The notes: generated by a model from the sequence alone, not told the origin. A stretch of 64,000 bases of DNA from Ancylobacter gelatini (GCF_022601675.1 NZ_JAKVIL010000004.1:1-64000); one strand, 5' to 3'; numbered from the stretch's first letter, positions 18,007 to 25,861 are shown. Translations and numbers: made by a program.

Positions 18007-19194
18007 CTAGACCGCCTGTCCCGCGCACCAGCCCGACGACCAGGCCCATTGGAAATTGTAACCTCCAAGCCAGCCGGTAACGTCCACCACCTCACCGATG
18101 AAGAAGAGGCCCGGCACGTCCTTCGCCTGCATGGTGCGCTGGTCGAGAGCCGTGGTGTCGATCCCGCCCAGCGTCACCTCGGCGGTGCGGTAGCCCTCCG
18201 ATGCCGTCGGCTTCAGCCGCCAGCCATTCACCGCCGAATCGATTTGCCGGAGATGGCGATCGGACAGGTCGGCGAGGTTTCGGCCTCCCGCCTCTCTGTC
18301 GGCGACGAGCTGCGCCAGCCGGCGCGGCAGCAGGGCGGAAAGCGCGGAGACCGGCGCCTGCCGGCCATTTGAGGCGCGCGCTTCACGTAGCTGCGCGAAC
18401 ACGTCGATGCCGGGCGCCAGCGCGATCTCGATGTCGTCGCCCTCGCGCCAGTAGGAGGAAATCTGGAGGATCGCCGGGCCGGAGAGGCCGCGATGGGTGA
18501 ACAGGAGCCCCTCGTCGAAGTGCGTCTTGCCATGGCGAACGCTCGCCTCCACGGCCACGCCGGCGAGCGGGGCCAGCCGCTCCAGCAGGCCCGGCTCCAG
18601 CGTCAGCGGCACGAGGCCGGGACGCGTCCGCACGATCTTCAGGCCAAAACGCTCGGCGATGTCATAGCCGAGCCCGGTGGCTCCCATTTTCGGGATCGAC
18701 TTGCCCCCGGTCGCCACCACCAGCGCGCGGCAGGCGAGGGGGCCGGCGCTGGTGCGCAGATGGAAACCGTCGGCGGTGCGCGTGACCTCCTCGATCGAGG
18801 TCGACAGGGCCAACTGGCCGCCGGCATCCCTCAGTTCGCGTAGCAGCATGTCGACGATCTGCCGCGCCGAGCCGTCGCAGAACAACTGCCCGAGCGTCTT
18901 CTCGTGCCAGGCGATGGCGTGGCGTTCGACGAGCGCGATGAAATCCTGCTGGGTGTAGCGCTTGAGCGCGGAGATGCAGAAACGCGGATTGGTGGAGAGA
19001 TAGGCGCGCGGATTGGCATCGAGATTGGTGAAATTGCAGCGCCCGCCGCCGGAAATGCGGATCTTCTCGCCCGGCGCGCGGGCATGGTCGATCACCCGCA
19101 CCGAGCGCCCGCGCTTTCCCGCCTCGATGGCGCACATCAGGCCCGCCGCGCCGGCGCCCAGCACGACAACATCGACCGTTCGAGCCTCGGGCAT
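18007..19194 (-). CDS. BaiN/YhiN-family NAD(P)/FAD-dependent oxidoreductase
   Basis: A 395-residue flavoprotein of the HI0933/YhiN family. An N-terminal Rossmann dinucleotide site VVVLGAGAAGLMCAIEAGK is followed by the family motif KIRISGGGRCNFTN and a C-terminal GLFFIGEVVDVTGWLGGYNFQWAWSSG-type FAD-closing segment. The physiological substrate of most members is unknown. ATG at 19194 overlaps the KamA-family stop by one base; a GTG one codon earlier is also possible. The coupling suggests co-expression with the radical SAM gene. Confidence 0.9.
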   Translation of the reverse strand: MPEARTVDVVVLGAGAAGLMCAIEAGKRGRSVRVIDHARAPGEKIRISGGGRCNFTNLDANPRAYLSTNPRFCISALKRYTQQDFIALVERHAIAWHEKTLGQLFCDGSARQIVDMLLRELRDAGGQLALSTSIEEVTRTADGFHLRTSAGPLACRALVVATGGKSIPKMGATGLGYDIAERFGLKIVRTRPGLVPLTLEPGLLERLAPLAGVAVEASVRHGKTHFDEGLLFTHRGLSGPAILQISSYWREGDDIEIALAPGIDVFAQLREARASNGRQAPVSALSALLPRRLAQLVADREAGGRNLADLSDRHLRQIDSAVNGWRLKPTASEGYRTAEVTLGGIDTTALDQRTMQAKDVPGLFFIGEVVDVTGWLGGYNFQWAWSSGWCAGQAV

Positions 19195-20303
19195 CACACC
19201 GGCACTCCGGCGTCGTAATCATGCACGCCGCCGCAATAATCGGTGACCCGCCAGCCCTCCGGCGTCGCGTCCAGATAGGAGGGGCCGACCGGGACCTTGC
19301 CGTAGCCGCCGGGAATGTCGAGCACATAGGTCGGCAAAGCGAGGCCGGAAAGCCGCCCGCGCAGCGACGCCATCAGTTCCTGTCCACGCTCTATGGTGAG
19401 CCGGAAATGCGCGGTGCCGGGGGCGAGGTCGGGGTGGTGGAGGTAATAAGGTTTCACCCGGCACTCGACCAAAGCGCGGAACAGGGCGGCCAGCACCTCG
19501 GCCTCGTCATTGACGCCGCGCAGCAGCACGCTCTGGCTCACCAGCGCGATGCCGGCATCCGCCAGCCGCGCCAGCGCCGCCCGGGCCTCTGGCCCAAGCT
19601 CGCGAGCATGGTTGGCGTGAACCGCAATATACGTTGTGAGGTTCGGCACGCGCAGGGCCGTCACCAGCGCCGCCGTCACCCGCTCCGGCGCGGCGACCGG
19701 GACGCGGGTGTGGAAACGCACGATCTTCACATGGTCGATGGCGGACAGCCGCGCCATCAGCTCGGCCAACCGGCGCGGCGACGCCACCAGCGGATCGCCG
19801 CCGGTGACGACGACCTCCCAGATTTCAGGGTGCGCGGAAACATAGGCGAGCGCCGCGTCCAACGCCGCATCGGAAAGGTTGGATTCCGCGCCCGGCCCCA
19901 CCATCTCGCGGCGGAAGCAGAACCGGCAATAAACCGCGCAGACGCCGACCAGCTTCAGCAGCACCCGGTCGGGATAACGGTGCACGATCCCCGGCACCGG
20001 GCTGTGCGCCTCGTCGCCGATCGGGTCGGCAAGCTCGTCCGGCCTTGTCTCCAGTTCGCGCGCATCCGGCAGGAACTGCGCGGCGATCGGATCGCCCGCC
20101 TCGCCCGGCGCCATCAAACCGGCAAGTGTCGGCGTCACCGCAACCGCATAGCGCGCGGCCACCGCCTCCAGCGCCGGGTCGCGCGCCACCAATCCGGCCT
20201 CGGCGAGCTCCGGCACGCCGCGCAGGGTGCGGGGCAAAAGGGCAGGGTTGCTCGACGGGCGGGCGCTGGTCGCGCGGGCTTGTGAAGGACGGGCTTGGCT
20301 CAT
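19194..20303 (-). CDS. KamA-family radical SAM protein (lysine 2,3-aminomutase-like)
   Basis: A 369-residue protein with the radical SAM cluster CAVYCRFCF (Cys 122, 126, 129) and family segments VVVTGGDPLVASPRRL, VKIVRFHTRVPV and KPYYLHHPDLAPGT, which include PLP- and substrate-binding regions in KamA. Two roles are known in the family: free lysine 2,3-aminomutase, and EpmB, which makes beta-lysine for elongation factor P. The length resembles EpmB. Neither efp nor epmA is in this window, so the role is unresolved. The start is the ATG at 20303; an alternative lies 12 codons upstream. Confidence 0.87.
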   Translation of the reverse strand: MSQARPSQARATSARPSSNPALLPRTLRGVPELAEAGLVARDPALEAVAARYAVAVTPTLAGLMAPGEAGDPIAAQFLPDARELETRPDELADPIGDEAHSPVPGIVHRYPDRVLLKLVGVCAVYCRFCFRREMVGPGAESNLSDAALDAALAYVSAHPEIWEVVVTGGDPLVASPRRLAELMARLSAIDHVKIVRFHTRVPVAAPERVTAALVTALRVPNLTTYIAVHANHARELGPEARAALARLADAGIALVSQSVLLRGVNDEAEVLAALFRALVECRVKPYYLHHPDLAPGTAHFRLTIERGQELMASLRGRLSGLALPTYVLDIPGGYGKVPVGPSYLDATPEGWRVTDYCGGVHDYDAGVPV

Positions 20304-20392
20304 GCGCGCTCTTGTGATCGGTTCCGGGCATCTGGGCAAGGCATGTCGCGCATGGCTGGGCTATGCTGGAAGCACGGTTCGGAGAGACGATG

Positions 20393-20716
20393 ATGAACGT
20401 GCGTGAAGATGATGTGCTGGAAGCGGCCGCGCGCTGGAGCCGGGAGGGGCGGGGAGTCGCGCTCGCTACCGTGGTCGAGACCTGGGGCTCGGCGCCCCGG
20501 CCGGTCGGCAGCCATCTCGTCATCGACGATCGGGGCGACTTTCTCGGCTCCGTATCCGGCGGCTGCGTCGAGGGCGCCGTAGTGGCGGAAGCGACCGAAG
20601 TGATCGCCGACGGTCAGCCGCGCCTCGTCTCCTTCGGCGTGGCGGACGAGACCGCCTGGCGGGTCGGCCTGTCCTGCGGCGGGCGCATTTCGGTCTATGT
20701 CGAGAAGGTCGGCTGA
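20393..20716 (+). CDS. XdhC/CoxI-family protein, N-terminal half only
   Basis: A 107-residue protein corresponding to the XdhC_CoxI domain alone: ATVVETWGSAPRPVGSHLVI, GSVSGGCVEGAVV and GLSCGGRISVYVE carry the conserved Gly and Cys positions. XdhC proteins bind molybdenum cofactor and deliver the sulfurated form to xanthine-dehydrogenase-type enzymes. Its C-terminal partner domain is the next gene. ATG at 20393 has GGAGAG six bases upstream; 20390 is nearly as good. It overlaps the following gene by one base. Confidence 0.88.
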   Translation: MNVREDDVLEAAARWSREGRGVALATVVETWGSAPRPVGSHLVIDDRGDFLGSVSGGCVEGAVVAEATEVIADGQPRLVSFGVADETAWRVGLSCGGRISVYVEKVG

Positions 20717-21417
20717 TGGACCTCGCCGTGCTGGAAGCCCTGAATGCCGAACGCGCCTCGCGCCGTGCCGTGCTGCTGGTGACCGAGCTTGCGAGCGGCC
20801 GACAGCGGCTGGTGACGCCTGAGCAGGCCCCCGCCGATCCGCTCGCGGACCCGATGGCCGAGGCCTTGCGGACCGGGCGCAGCGCAATGGTGGAGCAGGG
20901 CGGCGAGCGCCTGTTCCTCTCGGTGCAACTGCCGGCGCCGCGCCTCGTCATTACCGGAGCGGTTCATATCTCGCAGGCGCTGGCGCCGATGGCGGCACTG
21001 ACCGGGCTCGATGTGGTGATCATTGATCCCCGCAGCGCTTTCGCCACGCCCGAGCGCTTTCCCGCCGTCGACCTCCGCGCGCAATGGCCGGACGAGGCGC
21101 TTCCAGGCCTCGCGCTCGACGCCTTCACCGCCTTCGCCGCGCTGACCCACGATCCGAAGATCGACGATCCCGCCTTGGAGGAAGCGCTGCGGCGGGGCTG
21201 CTTCTATGTCGGCGCGCTGGGGTCGCGGAAGACCCATGCCGCGCGGCTGGAGCGGCTCGCCGCGCGCGGGCTGGCGGGCGAGACGCTGGCGCGCATCCAT
21301 GCTCCGATCGGCCTCGATATCGGGGCGGCGACGCCGGCGGAGATCGCGGTGTCGATCCTCGCACAGGTGGTCGGCACGCTGCGCCAGCGCCCCGCGGCGC
21401 GGGAACGCGCGGCATGA
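20716..21417 (+). CDS. XdhC-family protein, Rossmann C-terminal half
   Basis: A 233-residue protein matching the XdhC_C Rossmann domain: LVITGAVHISQALAPMAALTGL, VVIIDPRSAFATPERFP and CFYVGALGSRKTHAARLERL are visible, ending with IGAATPAEIAVSILAQVV. In full-length XdhC these domains are fused; here they are two coupled genes (TGATG). The unusual point is the motif GAVHIS, where many relatives have a more glycine-rich GAGHV. It acts with its neighbour in handing molybdenum cofactor to a hydroxylase not present in the window. Confidence 0.88.
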   Translation: MDLAVLEALNAERASRRAVLLVTELASGRQRLVTPEQAPADPLADPMAEALRTGRSAMVEQGGERLFLSVQLPAPRLVITGAVHISQALAPMAALTGLDVVIIDPRSAFATPERFPAVDLRAQWPDEALPGLALDAFTAFAALTHDPKIDDPALEEALRRGCFYVGALGSRKTHAARLERLAARGLAGETLARIHAPIGLDIGAATPAEIAVSILAQVVGTLRQRPAARERAA

Positions 21418-23078
21418 AGTTCGGCCCCGTGGCACTGGATGATGCCGAAGGCGCGGTGACCGTCCATGCGCTGAGCCTTCCCGACCTCATGGTGCGAAAG
21501 GGCACACGGCTCGATGCCGGGCTGATCGAGCGGCTGCGCGCAGCGGGCCATGGCGAGATCATTGCCGTGCGCGCCGAGCCTGGCGATGTGTGGGAGGACG
21601 AGGCGGCCTCACGGGTCGCGGCCTCCGTGCTCGGTCCCCATGCTGTGGCGGATGCGGCTTTCACCGGCCGCGTCAACATCAGGGCGGCCGTGTCCGGCCT
21701 GCTGACGGTCGATCGCGCGGGTATCGACGCGCTGAACATGGTGGACGAGGCGGTGACGCTCGCCACCCTGCCGGCCTTCCGTGCGGTGCGCGCCGGCGAG
21801 ATGATCGCTACGGTGAAGATCATCCCCTTCGCCGTACCCGGCAACGTGCTGGAGCGCATCGCCGCGCTCGCCGGGCCGCTGGTACGGATTGCCCCCTATC
21901 GGTTGCGCAAGGTCGCGCTGGTCTCGACGCTTCTGCCGGGCCTCGGCGAGAAGGTGCTGGCCAAGACGGCGAGGACCACGGCGGCGCGACTTGCGCCGAC
22001 CGGTGCGTCGCTGATCGGCGAGCAGCGCGTGCCACATGCGCCGGCGGCCGTCGCGCAGGCGGTGCGCGCGGCGATCGGGCAGGGCGCGGAACTGGTGCTG
22101 GTGTTCGGCGCCTCGGCGATCGCCGACCGGCGCGACGTGATTCCTGCCGGCATCGAAGCGGCCGGCGGCATGATCGAGCATTTCGGCATGCCGGTCGACC
22201 CCGGCAATCTGCTGCTGCTTGGCCGTGTCGGCTCCGTTCGGGTGCTGGGGGCGCCGGGCTGCGCGCGCAGCCCGAAGGAAAACGGCTTCGACTGGGTACT
22301 CAGACGTCTGCTGGCGGGACTGGATGTTTCGCGATCTGATATCATGTCCATGGGTGTAGGAGGATTGCTCATGGAAATTCCGACACGTCCCCAGCCGCGC
22401 GAGGAAGAGATGGCGGGTTCCGGCAGCACCGGCGTGGTGCTGCTGGCCGCCGGGCGCGGCACGCGGATGAACGGCGTCAACAAGATGTCGGCGCTGCTCG
22501 ACGGCGAGCCACTGGTGCGCCGTGCGGCCTGCTCGGCTTTGGCTGCCAGGACCGGACCGGTCGTGGTGGTCACCGGCCATGAGGCGGAGCCGGTGACGGC
22601 GGCACTGGAAGGACTGGACGTCATTGTCGTCCATAACCCCACCTTCGCCGACGGACTCTCGACCTCGCTGAAGGCCGGAATCGCCGCGCTGCCGGAAGAT
22701 GTCGCCTCGGTGGTGGTGATGCTTGGCGACATGCCGAAAGTCGGCGCGGAGCTGATCGAAAAGCTGGCCGCCGCGCTCGACCCCGAGGCTGGCCTGCTGG
22801 TCGCGGTGCCGGTGCGCGAGGGCAAGCGCGGCAATCCGGTCGCCCTGTCACGTCGCCTGTTCCCCGCCATTCTGGCGCTGTCCGGCGATATCGGCGCGCG
22901 CCAGATCATCGCCGAGAATCCGGACGCGGTGATCGAGGTCGCGGTCGAGGATGAGGGCGCCTTCACCGATATCGACACGCGCGAGGAACTGGAGGCGCTG
23001 CAGATCCACACCATCGCCGCGCGGGCCGATGTCGATGCGTCGGCCGCGCTCGATGGCATGGAGGCCGAAGACGCCTGA
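21414..23078 (+). CDS. Molybdopterin-binding/nucleotidyltransferase fusion (MocA-like)
   Basis: A 554-residue two-domain protein. Residues 1 to about 330 form a MoeA/CinA-like molybdopterin-binding part (ELVLVFGASAIADRRDVIPAG, GMPVDPGNLLLLG). Residues 340-540 form a MobA-like nucleotidyltransferase with VVLLAAGRGTRMNGVNKM and VVMLGDMPKV. The second half probably adds CMP to the cofactor, as MocA does for xanthine-dehydrogenase-type enzymes. ATG at 21414 gives a four-base ATGA overlap with the XdhC half, so the three genes act together. Confidence 0.88.
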   Translation: MKFGPVALDDAEGAVTVHALSLPDLMVRKGTRLDAGLIERLRAAGHGEIIAVRAEPGDVWEDEAASRVAASVLGPHAVADAAFTGRVNIRAAVSGLLTVDRAGIDALNMVDEAVTLATLPAFRAVRAGEMIATVKIIPFAVPGNVLERIAALAGPLVRIAPYRLRKVALVSTLLPGLGEKVLAKTARTTAARLAPTGASLIGEQRVPHAPAAVAQAVRAAIGQGAELVLVFGASAIADRRDVIPAGIEAAGGMIEHFGMPVDPGNLLLLGRVGSVRVLGAPGCARSPKENGFDWVLRRLLAGLDVSRSDIMSMGVGGLLMEIPTRPQPREEEMAGSGSTGVVLLAAGRGTRMNGVNKMSALLDGEPLVRRAACSALAARTGPVVVVTGHEAEPVTAALEGLDVIVVHNPTFADGLSTSLKAGIAALPEDVASVVVMLGDMPKVGAELIEKLAAALDPEAGLLVAVPVREGKRGNPVALSRRLFPAILALSGDIGARQIIAENPDAVIEVAVEDEGAFTDIDTREELEALQIHTIAARADVDASAALDGMEAEDA

Positions 23079-23093
23079 CGGCGTCCGGGCGCA

Positions 23094-23617
23094 TCAGAAC
23101 GGCGCGTAATAGGAGAGCGTGCCGTAGGGGCCGTTGTCGCTGTCGCTGCTCCAGCGCCAGCCGCCGGCCACGCGCCATTGCCGATCCGCGAATGGCACGT
23201 CCAGGAACAGGCCGGCACCGGCATTCTGTTCCAGCCAGTCGGTCGACGCCTGTGCCTCGGCCCCCAGCGAAAAGCGCGCATCCACGCGCCGACTGAGGCT
23301 GGCCCGAGCCACGGCGGTTCCGTCCGCCGTCGAGCCGCCCAGCGATGTCGTCCCTATCCAGTTGTCGTCGATCCGGTAGAACCACTCCGCGACACCCTTG
23401 ATACCGAACTGCGTGCCCTGATCCCGGTTGTACGGGTCGGGCTGGTCGAGCCGGTTCTCGGTGACGTTGACACCGCCATAAAGTGCGAGCGCGTGCGGCC
23501 CGCGCAGGAATTGCCAGCCCGCGAGCACCTCGCCCTCGATCTTGGTCGCACTGTTCCAGCCGCCCGGAACGGCGCTGGTCCGGTAGCGATAACCGCCGCC
23601 GCCCGCTATAGGGGGCC
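23094..23617 (-). pseudogene. BcsS-like cellulose biosynthesis protein, 5' end lost to prophage
   Basis: About 174 residues of a beta-barrel-like protein are left (GYRYRTSAVPGGW, GWQFLRGPHALALYGGVNVTE, TQFGIKGVAEWFYRI, SLGAEAQAS, ending YGTLSYYAPF). The pattern of alternating strands, ending in an aromatic F, fits the BcsS family of outer-membrane cellulose proteins. The signal peptide and first strands (roughly 60-80 residues) are missing. The open frame continues to 23639 only through what looks like phage end sequence. The rest of the gene should lie beyond the right end of the prophage. Confidence 0.72.
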
Positions 23618-23763
23618 TGTTCATTCTGCAGTGGGGCAATGGTGGCTGGACGGGAGAAAATGGCGACCGTTCAACGCGTTGTGGGGAGGTTGGCCAGCAG
23701 TCACCTTTTGCAGCGGTGGCGCCATTCGCGGTCGAAATCGTCGCAATCTTTTGCAGTGTTGAT
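23618..23763. promoter_or_regulatory. Candidate left-end transposase binding sites (three TGCAG-type repeats)
   Basis: Three copies of TGCAG-Y-G-K-K-G stand at 23627-23636, 23709-23718 and 23752-23761, the last two preceded by CTTT. They lie 9, 91 and 134 bases from the proposed terminus. The layout recalls sites L1-L3 that MuA binds at the Mu left end. No gene occupies 23618-23836 that I can support. The motif differs from Mu's own, as expected for a diverged transposase. Confidence 0.6.
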
Positions 23764-23836
23764 CAAAAAAGATGGCGGCTCCGACCATTTTTGACCGAAA
23801 CCGCCGCTGAAACGGCTCGAATTGAACGCTGGCGGG

Positions 23837-24250
23837 CTATTCGGGGCGAATGATGCCGTCTGCGCCCATCACGCCGAGGCTTTCAGCCGGGGCGGTCGAT
23901 TCCGGCGGCGCCGGCGGCTTCGGCTCGCAATACGCCTTGGCGATTACGTCCATCGCGGGAAATGTGCGCCAGTCGAGGTAGGAAATGGCGACGAAGGCGT
24001 CATGCGGCTTGCCGGCTGCGGCGAGTGCATTGCAGATCATCGGCGTGGCGGCTGTCCAGTCGGTCTTGTCACGATCAACGGCCAGCCAGAGGCTGATGGA
24101 CTGCGACCAGTGGGCTTTCTTGATCTTTCCGAATGTCGTCGGAAGTTGCTGGGCAGCCTTCCCTTGCCACGGCTGAGGTTGATAATCCTGCGCTGCGACG
24201 GGCAAGGCCGTAGTTGCCAAAATGGCAGAGATAACAATAAGAAGCTTCAC
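23837..24250 (-). CDS. Periplasmic protein coupled to the phage repressor
   Basis: A 137-residue protein of unknown function. GTG at 24250 is chosen because GTGA overlaps the repressor stop, and the protein then starts with a signal peptide (VKLLIVISAILATTALPVAA, cleavage before QDYQ). Mature features are a Trp-rich middle and two cysteines (CNALAAAGKPHDAF and AYCEPKPP), perhaps a disulfide pair. A Pro-rich spacer leads to a C-terminal SLGVMGADGIIRPE. Tail protein D ends in nearly the same peptide. Because it is read with the repressor it should be made in lysogens, as superinfection-exclusion or conversion genes are; that role is inference. Confidence 0.72.
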   Translation of the reverse strand: MKLLIVISAILATTALPVAAQDYQPQPWQGKAAQQLPTTFGKIKKAHWSQSISLWLAVDRDKTDWTAATPMICNALAAAGKPHDAFVAISYLDWRTFPAMDVIAKAYCEPKPPAPPESTAPAESLGVMGADGIIRPE

Positions 24251-24903
24251 AGTTCTCGCTCTCCCCACATCACGCGTCCCACGATCCTGAACGGCTCTTC
24301 CGCTGGCACGACACGCTCAGGAAAGTTCTCGCGATTGTCGCTGATCATGACAAGCCGGCCGGGCTCACGCCGCAAGCGCTTGAGATATGCCTCGTCTCCG
24401 ATGGTGAAAACATACACCTTGTTGTCTATCGGGCTTGACCTGGCCGTTTTCGAAACGTCGATAATCAACGGATCGTCGTGATGAATTGTCGGCAGCATCG
24501 AGTCGCCATTCGCCTTCACGAGTCGAGCAAACTCCGGCCGTAAATTCAGGCGTTCAAGTACGTCACGCCTCACCGTTGCTTTCTTGCCCGTTTCGTTGAT
24601 GGCCAATGCGCCATAACCTGCTGAAGCGCTGAACGCCAAGCATTCAACTTCAACCGCATCCGGCGCAACGCCAGGAGAATGGGTCTGGACTTGTGATTGT
24701 GCCGCCTGCGAACCCAGGAGGAGCACGACGGGATCACAGCCCAAACGGACTAGGGCCTCTAGGAAGGCGGAATCCGGAAGGCGCTCCCCACGTTCATAGC
24801 GCCCGACAGATTGGGCAGATACGCCCTCTATCCGGTCAGCGAGATCGGGAATGGTCCAGCCGTTCGTCTCTCGCCATGTCCTGATTCGCTTGCCAATCGT
24901 CAC
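24247..24903 (-). CDS. Phage repressor (HTH plus S24 LexA-like peptidase)
   Basis: A 218-residue lysogeny repressor. An N-terminal XRE-type helix-turn-helix (about residues 5-55, TIPDLADRIEGVSAQSVGRYERG) is joined to an S24 self-cleavage domain with an Ala95-Gly96 cleavage site (SASAGYGA), Ser135 in NGDSMLPT and Lys175 in YLKRL. The Ser-Lys spacing fits LexA. RecA-linked autocleavage, hence SOS induction, is therefore likely; Mu's own repressor lacks this domain. GTG at 24903 has AGAGG upstream. It is divergent from the Ner-like gene across a 192-base operator region and coupled to the periplasmic gene downstream. Confidence 0.92.
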   Translation of the reverse strand: MTIGKRIRTWRETNGWTIPDLADRIEGVSAQSVGRYERGERLPDSAFLEALVRLGCDPVVLLLGSQAAQSQVQTHSPGVAPDAVEVECLAFSASAGYGALAINETGKKATVRRDVLERLNLRPEFARLVKANGDSMLPTIHHDDPLIIDVSKTARSSPIDNKVYVFTIGDEAYLKRLRREPGRLVMISDNRENFPERVVPAEEPFRIVGRVMWGEREL

Positions 24904-25095
24904 TGCCGCACCTCTTCGCGGAAATGGATGCCTTTTGCGAAAAAATATCCACTGCAAGCGCAAGGGGTTCGCAAAGAAAATTTCCGTATGGATATCAAAT
25001 AATTAGACCAATTGGAGATAAAGCGGTGCTGCCGCCGCTTCGCGAAGCACCCAATTGGGTTTGACATACCCGTTTGGGTATCTACTTTGCTTCCC
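24904..25095. promoter_or_regulatory. Repressor/early operator region
   Basis: AT-richer than its surroundings. Dyads visible: CCAATTGG at 25008-25015, ACCCAATTGGGT at 25049-25060 and ACCCGTTTGGGT at 25068-25079, two of them flanking the -35 box of the early promoter. An inverted pair TTTGCGAA (24934-24941) and TTCGCAAA (24968-24975) lies nearer the repressor, and a palindrome GCTTCGCGAAGC lies at 25037-25048. The two families may serve the repressor and the Ner-like protein separately. No minus-strand promoter for the repressor is convincing by eye. Confidence 0.7.
25061..25095 (+). promoter_or_regulatory. Early promoter
   Basis: Perfect -35 box TTGACA at 25061-25066, then a 16-base spacer and a weak -10 TACTTT at 25083-25088. 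The ACCC-N4-GGGT dyad at 25068-25079 fills the spacer, so a bound protein would block RNA polymerase. Transcription would start near 25094-25096, at the ATG of the Ner-like gene. Confidence 0.65.
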
Positions 25096-25434
25096 ATGAC
25101 AATCGTAACCGCAACGTCAGACATTCCAAAAAAACCCGCCGAACGGCGGGAGTGGATTCGCATGCAACTGCGACTGCGCGGGCTTTCCTGGCTGGCGGTG
25201 TCCCGATCCCTCGGTGTTTCTCCACAGGCCATTCAGCAGGCTGCCGCAGGGCGGCCCTCGATCCCGATCGAGCGGGCTCTAGCCGACCTGCTGGGCGTCA
25301 ATGCTCAAGAGCTTTTCGCCGAGCATTGGACCTCAAAGGGGCTCCGAATCCCGCACGAGCGATCATCGCTGCACAAAGCAAAGCATAGCGACTCCCATCC
25401 CATCCGCCATGTCCAAAAGCGCGAGGTCGCCTGA
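25096..25434 (+). CDS. Ner-like DNA-binding regulator
   Basis: A 112-residue protein with a Ner/Nlp-type helix-turn-helix (ERREWIRMQLRLRGLSWLAVSRSLGVSPQAIQQA near residues 17-50, then LADLLGVNAQELF). In Mu, Ner turns down both the repressor and early promoters after infection, and the position here is the same. The C-terminal 30 residues are basic and low-complexity. No ribosome site precedes the ATG, and the predicted transcript starts at or beside it, so translation may be leaderless. Starts further upstream would run through the promoter. Confidence 0.85.
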   Translation: MTIVTATSDIPKKPAERREWIRMQLRLRGLSWLAVSRSLGVSPQAIQQAAAGRPSIPIERALADLLGVNAQELFAEHWTSKGLRIPHERSSLHKAKHSDSHPIRHVQKREVA

Positions 25435-25435
25435 C

Positions 25436-25588
25436 ATGACACTCACTCCGGGCCTCCGCACACGCCGCCACTGCCGCCGCCGTACCCCGGTGGGTGACGC
25501 GATCTCTCAAGCGCTGGTCGTCGCCGCGCTGGTGATCGGCTCGGCGACCGTCCTCGCCGACCTTTGCCGCCACGGAATCGGGTGGTGA
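25436..25588 (+). CDS. Small single-span membrane protein
   Basis: A 50-residue protein: a basic N-terminus (RTRRHCRRRT) followed by one hydrophobic segment (ISQALVVAALVIGSATVL). It starts one base after the Ner-like stop and its own stop overlaps a GTG of the next gene. Function unknown. The tight packing supports it as a real gene. Confidence 0.55.
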   Translation: MTLTPGLRTRRHCRRRTPVGDAISQALVVAALVIGSATVLADLCRHGIGW

Positions 25589-25590
25589 GC

Positions 25591-25860
25591 ATGATGTACG
25601 TCGTCGGTCGCCTTGAGCCCGATCACCGCTCCGGCTGCATCTACTGGAGCGGGTCCGTGACCATCGATCCCGGCCCGGCTGACAGCGCCACCCTGCTGAT
25701 CGGGGAGGCCGTCACGCGCCACAACGTGCTCGTGCTCGGCGACGCTGATGTCGCGTCCGGGCTCGCGCTCTGGCTCAACACATCGCCAGCTCTCAAGCGC
25801 CATCCGGGCGCGGCGCTCTGGCGCGCGATGCCACTGCCGGATTTCGGGGGGAAGGCGTGA
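25591..25860 (+). CDS. Hypothetical early phage protein
   Basis: An 89-residue acidic-to-neutral protein (MMYVVGRLEPDHRSG, then VTRHNVLVLGDADVASGLALWL). No family recognised. ATG at 25591 follows GGTGAG; a GTG at 25585 that overlaps the preceding stop is an alternative start. It sits in the coupled early gene train. Confidence 0.6.
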   Translation: MMYVVGRLEPDHRSGCIYWSGSVTIDPGPADSATLLIGEAVTRHNVLVLGDADVASGLALWLNTSPALKRHPGAALWRAMPLPDFGGKA

Positions 25861-25861
25861 C

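Noticed and set aside
21896-23281. A 461-codon open frame on minus over the molybdopterin fusion gene
   Set aside because: Shadow of a well-supported plus-strand gene; Ser/Arg/Pro-rich with no recognisable motif.
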